Assembly: GCA_023664325.1 (NCBI GenBank)
Contig: JAMPFS010000004.1
Coordinates: 32,844 to 96,843 of the forward strand
DNA length: 64,000 nucleotides
Source: Clostridium sp.
Lineage (GTDB): Bacteria > Bacillota > Clostridia > Lachnospirales > Lachnospiraceae
Direction of reading: 5' to 3'
Shown: piece by piece, positions 27,391 through 34,583 of the stretch
Position numbering within the stretch: position 1 is the stretch's first letter
How the letters are laid out: every line of letters starts with the position of its first letter
Notes under the pieces: model-generated
Told to the model about the DNA's origin: nothing
Database searches by the model: none
Seen by the model: only the letters and a program-made list of their open reading frames with translations
Translations under genes and position numbers: made by a program

Positions 27391-28605
27391 ATGGCACAAT
27401 TTAATTATAAGGCGGTTGATAAGAACGGTAAGCCAAAGAAGGGTACCGTGGATGCTGCGGATCGCGATAAGGCGATGGAAAAACTCAAGAATGAAGGTCT
27501 TTCAATCACGGAACTTAAGGATGCCGGTGAGAGTAGCGGCAAAGGCTTTAGCCTCGGTAAGAAGAAGGTCAAAAGCCGTGATCTTTCAGTTGTATGTAAG
27601 CAGATGGTAAGTATTTTGAATGCAGGCGTTACGGTTATCACTGCATTGGAAATGCTTTCCGAACAGATGGATAACAAGGTCTTGAAGGCAGCTTTGGTGG
27701 AGTCGAAAGTTTATGTGGAAAAGGGTGGCAATTTGTCAGATTCATTCCGCTTGAATCCGAATATCTTTCCGCCAATTATGATTAACATGGTGGCTGCCGG
27801 TGAGGTATCCGGTAGTATGGAGACTTCTTTTGACCGGTTGGCGGAACATTTTGAAAAAGATGATGCATTAAAGGGTAAGATTAAAGGCGCTTTAACATAT
27901 CCGATCATGGTTTTGATTGTTGCTGTACTGGTAGTAGTAGTCGTTATGATTGCGGTTATTCCGAACTTTGTGGATATGTTTGCAGATATGGGTACGGAAC
28001 TGCCGTTGCCGACAAGAATTATGATGGCAGGTAGTGATTTCATTTTGGAGAAATGGTGGTTATTGATTATTATAATAGGTGCTATTGTTTTTGTAATCAA
28101 GGCATTCAAAGCGACGCCGACAGGGGATTTGTTTTTCTCTAAGATTGCTGTCAATGCGCCGATTTTCAGTGATTTGGTTATCAAGTCGAATGCATCCCGT
28201 TTTGCGAGAACGTTAAGCACACTGATGGCGGCAGGTATTCCGATGTTAGATGCGATTGAGCAGGTTGCCAAGATGATGAGCAATAAGATTTTCCGGGATG
28301 GTCTGATGGAGACAAAGGCACAGGTTGCAAAAGGTCTGCCGCTTTCCAAACCGCTTAAGGATATGGAAGTATTTCCGACTATGTTGGTACAGATGGTTAA
28401 GATTGGTGAGGAGACCGGTAATATTGAAGACATGATGGATAAGCTTGCGGATCTCTATGACAGAGAGGTAGATCTTGCGACGGAATCGCTTACCCAGGCA
28501 ATGGAGCCGCTTACCATGGTTGTTATGGCAGGTATTGTTGGTATGATTGTTGCGGCTGTATATGGTCCAATCCTCAGCATGTACGAAGGTATCGACAATA
28601 TGTAA
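27391..28605 (+). CDS. pilC: Type IV pilus inner-membrane platform protein PilC
   Basis: PilC (GspF family) is the polytopic membrane platform that couples PilB and PilT to the growing pilus. I chose the ATG at 27391, directly after GGAGGAGT; the frame from 27349 adds 14 residues not seen in the family. The 404-residue protein starts with FNYKAVDKNGKPKKG, and contains two repeated T2SSF domains, each ending in hydrophobic segments (about residues 166-190, 215-235 and 370-395). The family signatures Pro-Pro-Ile-Met-Ile-Asn-Met-Val-Ala-Ala-Gly-Glu and GEETGN are present. Confidence 0.95.
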   Translation: MAQFNYKAVDKNGKPKKGTVDAADRDKAMEKLKNEGLSITELKDAGESSGKGFSLGKKKVKSRDLSVVCKQMVSILNAGVTVITALEMLSEQMDNKVLKAALVESKVYVEKGGNLSDSFRLNPNIFPPIMINMVAAGEVSGSMETSFDRLAEHFEKDDALKGKIKGALTYPIMVLIVAVLVVVVVMIAVIPNFVDMFADMGTELPLPTRIMMAGSDFILEKWWLLIIIIGAIVFVIKAFKATPTGDLFFSKIAVNAPIFSDLVIKSNASRFARTLSTLMAAGIPMLDAIEQVAKMMSNKIFRDGLMETKAQVAKGLPLSKPLKDMEVFPTMLVQMVKIGEETGNIEDMMDKLADLYDREVDLATESLTQAMEPLTMVVMAGIVGMIVAAVYGPILSMYEGIDNM

Positions 28606-28607
28606 AC

Positions 28608-28737
28608 CTTACGAGCCATGCGCTGGAATATAGAAAGTGCTCTGCGCAAGCTTGCTTGCGGACAGAGTAGTTTCTATATTCCAGCATACGGCGACAAGCC
28701 GCATCGAGCCGTGAGGCGAGATGGCATGGCGAGTGGG
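28608..28737 (+). ncRNA. Candidate structured RNA with four-way junction upstream of pilA
   Basis: This noncoding stretch folds by eye into a contiguous four-way junction. P1 pairs 28615-28621 with 28724-28730 (GCCATGC/GCATGGC) and extends outward past a tandem GA/GA mismatch to 28608-28612/28733-28737. P2 pairs 28622-28636 with 28671-28685 (15 bp, perfect) and continues inward through CTCTG/CAGAG and CGCAAG/CTTGCG. P3 is CGGC-GACAA-GCCG (28689-28701). P4 pairs 28702-28705 with 28720-28723 and 28708-28710 with 28715-28717 around another tandem GA mismatch and a GTGA (GNRA-type) loop. The helices abut without gaps except three bases between P2 and P3. No known riboswitch fold is recognised. 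It could be a cis-regulatory leader or a dispersed element. Confidence 0.55.
28684..28725 (+). repeat. 42-nt structured direct repeat, first unit
   Basis: This 42-nt unit is repeated without a mismatch at 28737-28778, with 11 bp between the copies. Each unit contains the P3 and P4 hairpins of the candidate RNA, so part of the structure is duplicated. The units begin GCATACGG and end GAGATGGC. Confidence 0.9.
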
Positions 28738-28778
28738 CATACGGCGACAAGCCGCATCGAGCCGTGAGGCGAGATGGC
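28737..28778 (+). repeat. 42-nt structured direct repeat, second unit
   Basis: This is an exact copy of 28684-28725. Its last bases form an ATG (28774) that is in frame with the major pilin, but that start has no ribosome site and would spoil the pilin leader, so I do not use it. Confidence 0.9.
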
Positions 28779-28803
28779 TAAATATTTATTTTTATGGTTA
28801 AAC

Positions 28804-28822
28804 CTGTTGTTGACCACAACAG
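28804..28822 (+). promoter_or_regulatory. Short palindrome before pilin gene
   Basis: CTGTTGT, five bases, ACAACAG form a 7-bp stem followed by TTTTAATAAAA, about 40 bases before the pilin ATG. It could be an operator, a weak terminator separating pilC from pilA, or part of the leader. Confidence 0.35.
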
Positions 28823-28860
28823 TTTTAATAAAATTTCATAAAAGAAAAGGAGAGATGATT

Positions 28861-29337
28861 ATGAAAAAAACAAACAAAGGTTTCTCAATGGTCGAGCTGA
28901 TTATCGTTATTGCGATTATGGCTATCTTAGCAGGTGCGTTGGCACCGGCACTGATTAAGTACATCAACAAGTCCAGAATCTCAACGGATATTCAGACTGC
29001 AAACACGATTGCTACTTCTATCCAGACAGCACTTGCTGACGAGGCTGGTTATGATGCGGCGAACAATGCAACCGGTGCTAGTGTTGATGACATTTTTGAT
29101 AAGACTGGTGATGATTTCGAGAAAGCTTTCACTACAGCATGTGGTGGTTCAAATCCGCCAAAAACAAAGGCAAGCAAGTGTATGAAGAAGACACAAATGT
29201 CAACGGGTGCTTTTAAGTATGATTTGGATAAAGAGACCAGTGAAATTACTATTTATAGTAATGATGGTAAGCATGTCTTATATCCGACAGCTTCAGAGTG
29301 CTTGACAAATGATAATGCTGCAGATTGCGACGGCTGA
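28861..29337 (+). CDS. pilA: Major type IV pilin
   Basis: The 158-residue protein is a classical type IVa-like prepilin. A six-residue basic leader ends at Gly7, and Phe8 becomes +1 after cleavage, with Glu12 at +5 and the hydrophobic helix VELIIVIAIMAILAGALAPALI. I chose the ATG at 28861, which has AAGGAGAG; the upstream in-frame ATG at 28774 would give an atypical leader. Two cysteine pairs occur: Cys104 and Cys113 in the middle, and Cys149 with Cys157 at the C-terminus, which may form a disulfide loop. Being the smallest prepilin and flanked by its own leader and stem-loop, it is most likely the major subunit. Confidence 0.88.
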   Translation: MKKTNKGFSMVELIIVIAIMAILAGALAPALIKYINKSRISTDIQTANTIATSIQTALADEAGYDAANNATGASVDDIFDKTGDDFEKAFTTACGGSNPPKTKASKCMKKTQMSTGAFKYDLDKETSEITIYSNDGKHVLYPTASECLTNDNAADCDG

Positions 29338-29385
29338 TGCTTTGTGGATTTTGCTTAGGATTTACACAATGTAACAACAATATGG

Positions 29386-29420
29386 TTAACACATCCTCTC
29401 GGAAAGAGGGGATGTGTTAA
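29386..29420 (+). terminator. 15-bp stem-loop after major pilin
   Basis: TTAACACATCCTCTC (29386-29400) pairs with 29406-29420 over 15 bp with one G-U wobble, around the loop GGAAA. No T tract follows. A partial terminator or a processing and stabilising hairpin would give more pilin mRNA than downstream mRNA; that role is inferred. Confidence 0.6.
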
Positions 29421-29445
29421 TGTTGAATAAGGAAAACGAGACAGA

Positions 29446-30273
29446 ATGATGGCTATATTTGCAGTAGGATTAGGTTTGGTAATAAGTTTAGTATGCTGGT
29501 TTGCGGTGCCGTTGTCTTCTTATATTAAACAAATAGAAGATGAAGAGGTATGCCGGCGGTGTGAAACGAAAGAGCATTGCTTTGCGCAAAAAGAAACCAG
29601 ACGAGGTTTGTCAAACCGTGTCAGTGACTGGATGCTTTTCTCCTATCTGGCAGTGCGGAAACGATGTCCGTGTGTGAAGGAGGATAACCCATTGGGGAAT
29701 ATACTTGCAGTTGTTCTGGGGTTTATCTTTTTTTTCATTCCTTTTTGGTCGAGAGGGATGGAAGCTTCGGGGATGCTTGCAGGACTTGCAGCGGTCGCCT
29801 TGTTTTTCTTATCGATTGTAGATTGGAATACGCAGTATATTCCATTTGAATGTAACATTTTTATCTTTTTATGCGGACTAATTCATTTATTTGCAGATTT
29901 TTCTAATTGGTTAGAATATTTAATTGGTCTTATTGCAGTCAGCGGTTTTTTATACATTGTCAATGTTATTGCGACGCCGATGCTTCGCAGAAGGTACCAG
30001 GATGAGCAGGAGGTTGACAGTGTGATAGGGGACGGTGACATCAAATTAATGGCAGCAACTGGCTTACTTTTAGGCTGGAAACTTAATTTTTTGGCATTGG
30101 GAATTGGCTGTGTGGCAGGGTCAGTTATACATTTGATTCTCATGAAGATTAAGAAGGGTGAACGGCAGTTTGCTCTTGGCCCGTATTTATCTTTGGGCGT
30201 TTATATTACAATGATATGCGGTGAACAGCTAATAAGCTGGTATCTGAACATGATGGGTGTAAAGCCCCTTTAA
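29446..30273 (+). CDS. pilD: Prepilin peptidase PilD (A24 aspartic protease)
   Basis: PilD cleaves prepilin leaders after glycine and methylates the new N-terminus. The 275-residue polytopic protein has the two catalytic aspartates of the family: Asp126 in Ile-Val-Asp-Trp-Asn and Asp198 in the GxGD motif (Gly195-Asp-Gly-Asp198-Ile-Lys). The N-terminal cytoplasmic loop keeps a metal-type cysteine cluster at 36, 39, 45, 74 and 76, spaced differently from the usual CxxC-CxxC pair. The ATG at 29446 is preceded by AAGGAAA. It should process the pilin and the four minor prepilins of this locus. Confidence 0.9.
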   Translation: MMAIFAVGLGLVISLVCWFAVPLSSYIKQIEDEEVCRRCETKEHCFAQKETRRGLSNRVSDWMLFSYLAVRKRCPCVKEDNPLGNILAVVLGFIFFFIPFWSRGMEASGMLAGLAAVALFFLSIVDWNTQYIPFECNIFIFLCGLIHLFADFSNWLEYLIGLIAVSGFLYIVNVIATPMLRRRYQDEQEVDSVIGDGDIKLMAATGLLLGWKLNFLALGIGCVAGSVIHLILMKIKKGERQFALGPYLSLGVYITMICGEQLISWYLNMMGVKPL

Positions 30274-30305
30274 ATTAACTTCTGATTAGCGAGGGAGGCT
30301 ATAGT

Positions 30306-31952
30306 ATGGCGAAAAGTAATAAAGTCCTGACAGTGGATATAACAAATGAAAGTATTACGATAATTGAAGTGACGCCGTCTGACAAGAAGCAGACAGTGGT
30401 GCATAACACTTTGATTTTTGACACTCCGGAGGATGCCTATGAGGATGGTAATATCCGGGATGTGGAAAAGATTGCGATGGCGATCAGGGAACAGTTGGAT
30501 GGAAATGGAATCACGAACAAGAATGTCATTTTTGTGTTGACTTCAACGAAGGTGGTAAACCGTGAAGTGCTGATTCCGGAGGTAAAAGAGAACAAAGTAA
30601 AGGGAATTGTGGCAGCAAATGCTTCCGAGTATTTCCCTGTTAATATAGAGGATTACGTTGTATCGCACTCTATATTAGAGCATATTGTAGGTGATGATAA
30701 GACCAAGCAGTTAAAACTTATGGTAGTTGCCGCTCCGATTGCAATGGTGAAGGCATATTATGAGTTGGGAAGCATACTTGGTCTGACTGTGCAGTCGATT
30801 GATTATGTTGGAAATGCAATGCTTCAGATGATCAAAACCCAGACTGGCACAAATTCTACAACAATGGTAATCCAGTTAGGTGGAGAATCCACCATTTTGA
30901 ATATCGTAAAAGGGGATACCCTTTTGCTTCAGAGAACCGTACCATATGGTACGAATTCTGTCGTTACAGAGGTTATGGATGAAAAGGGCGTGGATGCGAC
31001 CACTGCCATGACTCTGTTGCAGAATGAAAGATTGATTACAGTTGATTTTGACGATAATGCAGCGACAGGCGCATTCCGTTATCTGATTAACAATATCGGA
31101 CGTGTCATGGACTACTATGTGACAAAGAATCCGGATAAACCGATTGATGATGTGTTCTTAATTGGTGACGGCGCTTTGATTCGTGGCATTGACGGTCTGT
31201 TTAAGATTCAGTTGAATATCCAGACAAAGATTATGGATAGTCTCTACAATGTCAAATTTGACAGCAAGATTGATTTGAAGATATATAATCCGGTATATTT
31301 GATTGTTGCGATTGGTGCAGCGTTTGCGCCGATGGGCTTCCAGCCGATGGAGGTAAAAAGCACCCGATCAGCATCCAGCGCAGATGCTGTCAAATATACT
31401 GCTATTTTCTGTGGCGTATTGGTTGGAGCCGCAGTTATCGGCTCTGTTGTTACAATGGTTATGAAGAATAATGAGGAGCAGCGGTGTAACAGCTTGAATG
31501 CGCAGATTGCGGCAATTGCAGATATTGAGCAGATTATTTCGGAGCATGATGCGGCAAAGGCAAAGCGGGATGATATCAAGTTAATGTATTCCCAGACAAA
31601 GACGTTGAATGAAAATGTGTCCATGTTTATCGCTGAGCTTGAGAAGAATCTGCCAAAAGATATCGTGATATCCAAGTACTCCTCCTCAGACGAGGGCGTG
31701 ACAATGAATGGCGTTTCCATGAATTATGAGGCGATTGCCAAGCTGGTAAAACAGTTAAAGCAGGTAGAGTGTATTGAGGATGCATGGCTTTTGGATATGA
31801 CGGAACATGAACTGACGGCTACAGGCGGAGAAACCATTGGTATTTCATATGAATTTAATATGACAGCGCAGTTTGTATCCATGGATCCGGAAGAGGAAGA
31901 AGTAGAGGAGACGGATGGCACCCTGGAACCGGTAGAAGGTACAGCAGAATAG
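30306..31952 (+). CDS. PilM-PilN fusion, pilus assembly ATPase-like and alignment protein
   Basis: This 548-residue protein joins two pilus components usually made separately. Residues 1-350 form an actin-like PilM domain (VLTVDITNESITIIEV, then MVIQLGGESTILNIV and FLIGDGALIRGI). Residues 364-386 are a transmembrane segment, and the rest resembles PilN: a coiled coil (EEQRCNSLNAQIAAIADIEQII) and a ferredoxin-like domain ending in an acidic tail. PilM normally binds the cytoplasmic N-terminus of PilN, so the fusion keeps that contact in one chain. The ATG follows GAGGGAGG. Confidence 0.85.
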   Translation: MAKSNKVLTVDITNESITIIEVTPSDKKQTVVHNTLIFDTPEDAYEDGNIRDVEKIAMAIREQLDGNGITNKNVIFVLTSTKVVNREVLIPEVKENKVKGIVAANASEYFPVNIEDYVVSHSILEHIVGDDKTKQLKLMVVAAPIAMVKAYYELGSILGLTVQSIDYVGNAMLQMIKTQTGTNSTTMVIQLGGESTILNIVKGDTLLLQRTVPYGTNSVVTEVMDEKGVDATTAMTLLQNERLITVDFDDNAATGAFRYLINNIGRVMDYYVTKNPDKPIDDVFLIGDGALIRGIDGLFKIQLNIQTKIMDSLYNVKFDSKIDLKIYNPVYLIVAIGAAFAPMGFQPMEVKSTRSASSADAVKYTAIFCGVLVGAAVIGSVVTMVMKNNEEQRCNSLNAQIAAIADIEQIISEHDAAKAKRDDIKLMYSQTKTLNENVSMFIAELEKNLPKDIVISKYSSSDEGVTMNGVSMNYEAIAKLVKQLKQVECIEDAWLLDMTEHELTATGGETIGISYEFNMTAQFVSMDPEEEEVEETDGTLEPVEGTAE

Positions 31953-31965
31953 GAGGGGATTCGAT

Positions 31966-33228
31966 ATGAAAAATTCAGAAAAAGCAATATTACTTGGCAT
32001 AGCAGGAATAGGAATTTTTGTTTTGGCATTATTATATGTAATGAAACCGAATGTTGAGGCGTATCAGCAAAAGCAGCAGGAGGCGCAGCAGCTTCAGGCA
32101 AGACTGCAGGAACTTCAGGCAAAGCAGGCAGACAGAGATAAATATCTTGCGGATACAGAGAAATATAATCAGGAATTTGAAGAAGTATTGACTCATTTTC
32201 CGGCAGATTTGAATCAGGAAATCACGGTTATGTTCTTAGATGGAATCAAGAAAGATAACGATATGGATTTCAGTAAAGTCGAGCTTGGTGAAGAAGAGTT
32301 ATTCTACACGTTAGGAACCAATGGCGCAGATGCCACATTAGACGGAGCGGCAGCCACAGCAGGCACTACCACAGAAGCCGCATCAACAGAGGCAGCTTCG
32401 ACAGATGCCGCATCTACCGAGGCAGCATCAACAGAGGCTACTACGGCAACAGCCAGTGGTGATCTGGTAGAAGGAGAGGCTCCGATTGATGATTCCGCAT
32501 ATAACTGTTTCCGCGCAGAGTTTCCAATGGATTACTATGGGTCATATGCTTCCCTTAAGAATGTGATCGACTATATTGACGCTTATCAGGACAGAATGAC
32601 GATTAACAGCATTGATATTACATATGATTCCGACAATGATGTCTATGAAGGCGCCATGACATTGTTCTGCTATGCAGTCCGCAGTGGTGACAGACCGGAG
32701 CGAAGCATTGAGCTCAATGATGTGGAGACCGGTGTGGATAACATCTTTATCGGTAACGGTTCCGTTCAGGGTGAATCTGAATCAAGCGGTCTGAATAAAT
32801 ATGATGAGAACGATGGAGCTGCCATTGAGAATAGCTATGATTTCTATGCAATGTTAAATCCGTCTACCAGTGATGTATCTGCGAAAGTGGTTGGACAAAA
32901 CGGAGCCGGAAAAGAGGCAAGCGTAATTACAAACAGCGATAATTCTGTATCCACCTTAAGTTATGATTTCTACGAGAAAGATGGAAAGAATTATTGTAAA
33001 TATACACTAGACGGCACTTCTTACGAGGCAGAGGTTACTTCGGCAGAAGATGTCAAGATCCTATTACAGTCTTCCGCAAGAAAGGGTGATGATGACAAGG
33101 TTGGTATTCGCGTGACAGTGCGGAATACGACTTCACTTCCGGTATATGTGAAGGTGAGTGGAGATGATTCTGTCTCAGCGCGTGTTGATGTTACAAGCAA
33201 GACAGGTTCAGTTAAGGTTTATAAGTAG
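31966..33228 (+). CDS. PilO-like pilus alignment protein with Ala/Thr-rich linker
   Basis: The 420-residue protein has a single N-terminal membrane anchor (about residues 8-26), then a Gln-rich coiled coil (YQQKQQEAQQLQARLQ) and a ferredoxin-like domain as in PilO. An extended low-complexity stretch near residues 125-165 contains four to five copies of a Thr-Glu-Ala-Ala-Ser-like pentapeptide, which is likely a flexible spacer in the cell wall. The C-terminal 200 residues form extra extracellular domains not found in standard PilO. The gene follows the PilM-PilN fusion by 13 bp, as expected for PilO. Confidence 0.8.
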   Translation: MKNSEKAILLGIAGIGIFVLALLYVMKPNVEAYQQKQQEAQQLQARLQELQAKQADRDKYLADTEKYNQEFEEVLTHFPADLNQEITVMFLDGIKKDNDMDFSKVELGEEELFYTLGTNGADATLDGAAATAGTTTEAASTEAASTDAASTEAASTEATTATASGDLVEGEAPIDDSAYNCFRAEFPMDYYGSYASLKNVIDYIDAYQDRMTINSIDITYDSDNDVYEGAMTLFCYAVRSGDRPERSIELNDVETGVDNIFIGNGSVQGESESSGLNKYDENDGAAIENSYDFYAMLNPSTSDVSAKVVGQNGAGKEASVITNSDNSVSTLSYDFYEKDGKNYCKYTLDGTSYEAEVTSAEDVKILLQSSARKGDDDKVGIRVTVRNTTSLPVYVKVSGDDSVSARVDVTSKTGSVKVYK

Positions 33229-33245
33229 AATGGAGTGATTGTTCC

Positions 33246-34583
33246 ATGACAAAGAAAAAAAATACTGGTGTCAGTATTGTGGAGGTTTTAATTGCGCTTG
33301 CGATCTTCATGGTTTTGATGGTACCAATTGTGCAGGGCATACGTGCTGCCCTGCGAACCTCAACGCAGTCGAAGGAGACACAGTACCGCAACGAGTTTGC
33401 AGAAAATTTAATGGAGGATGTCAAGGCAACACCGATTAATGCTCTGGCAGGAAACGGCTATGTGAAAAGCGGCACGAAGTATACCGCATCCGGCACCACG
33501 CAGCTTGGCACAGAAAAGACCGATTACGCATGGCAGATTGAGTTAGACAGCAGCCACTATGATACCGCGGCATTCAATGTCAACAATTTAAGTTATGGTA
33601 TCATTGAAGATATGGATTACCGAAAGGTGGCTTTGCTTGACGGCACAATCTATAACTATGATGTGACAGCCGCCCAGATATTGAAATCCAAAAAGCTTCA
33701 AAGGTTAAAAGAAACGGATCCTGTAGGTTATGAACAGCAGATGCAGGGTACCGGAGTAAATATTTTTGCCGGCGACAGTGGATACCGTTTGATTACGATA
33801 GAGGTTTCAGGCGCAAAGGCAACAGGCTACACAGTCCGGTGTATTATGGGTTACCGTGATTCCAATGCAATGTTAGGGAATGATAACTATGTGGAATATA
33901 CCGCAATGGCGCAGGTCTTTGATGAACTTCCTAATATTTATCTGACCTATAATCCGTGTTATTATGTGGACGGTTATTGCATGGATGATTATATCGCCAT
34001 TGATACAAACGGGTTGGATGCATCCGAGGATCTCGAGGTAAACCTGTTCCTCGTGGAGGTGGCGGAACGGTATTCCCAGAATATTATAGATGCTAATATC
34101 AGTGATATAGACAATACAAATACTTTGTATGCAAATGATATCTTAAACGGTATCAATAGGGATGATGTAAATATCCATTTGGCAGCATTCATGAAAGGAA
34201 GCAATACATCTTTCCTGAATAAGATTAATGTCTATCACAATATAGGCATGAATACTTATACGGATACGGATGGAAATACACAGAATAAAATTAATAAAAA
34301 ATCCGACATCAGTAAATTCTGGTATAATGAATCGCAGAATGTTGTCGATGGAGAATTTGATCTCTTTGTTGATCGGTACAATTCGGAGCATCCGTCTGAT
34401 AGGATAAGCGCGATTCCGCTTCAGGACAGCGCGGGCAATGGCGCAACGGTAGATGATGTGAATGCAGCAGTGCAAGGAGACAGAGGTTTATATAAAGTCA
34501 AAGTGTGGCTGCAGGAGGGTACTATAGTGGATACTTCAAAGGATCCTGTTTTGGAAGGAACGAAAGGAGGCAGTGAGAAATGA
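33246..34583 (+). CDS. Minor prepilin, PilV-like
   Basis: The 445-residue protein begins with a type III prepilin signal: a basic leader ending at Gly8, then Val-Ser-Ile-Val-Glu, so residue +1 is valine rather than phenylalanine, and Glu13 is at +5. The hydrophobic helix VEVLIALAIFMVLMVPIVQGI follows. This pattern and the position match PilV/GspI-type minor pilins. It is larger than usual; about 400 residues form an extracellular Tyr- and Asn-rich domain. Its stop overlaps the next start (ATGA). Confidence 0.82.
   Translation: MTKKKNTGVSIVEVLIALAIFMVLMVPIVQGIRAALRTSTQSKETQYRNEFAENLMEDVKATPINALAGNGYVKSGTKYTASGTTQLGTEKTDYAWQIELDSSHYDTAAFNVNNLSYGIIEDMDYRKVALLDGTIYNYDVTAAQILKSKKLQRLKETDPVGYEQQMQGTGVNIFAGDSGYRLITIEVSGAKATGYTVRCIMGYRDSNAMLGNDNYVEYTAMAQVFDELPNIYLTYNPCYYVDGYCMDDYIAIDTNGLDASEDLEVNLFLVEVAERYSQNIIDANISDIDNTNTLYANDILNGINRDDVNIHLAAFMKGSNTSFLNKINVYHNIGMNTYTDTDGNTQNKINKKSDISKFWYNESQNVVDGEFDLFVDRYNSEHPSDRISAIPLQDSAGNGATVDDVNAAVQGDRGLYKVKVWLQEGTIVDTSKDPVLEGTKGGSEK

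Noticed and set aside
27711..28433. 240-residue open frame on the - strand inside pilC
   Set aside because: It mirrors the codon pattern of pilC, has no ribosome site and is rich in Ile, Ser and Thr as expected from the antisense of a membrane protein gene.
28684..28778. CRISPR-like direct repeats
   Set aside because: There are only two copies with an 11-bp spacing and internal hairpins, no leader and no cas genes; it is a structured duplication.
28606..28860. c-di-GMP riboswitch (GEMM-I or GEMM-II) upstream of pilA
   Set aside because: The conserved core of neither class is visible; the helices form a different four-way layout.
28774..28860. Longer pilin start at the ATG in the second 42-nt repeat
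   Set aside because: It would place 29 extra residues, including a hydrophobic stretch, before the short basic leader; the ATG at 28861 has a good ribosome site.
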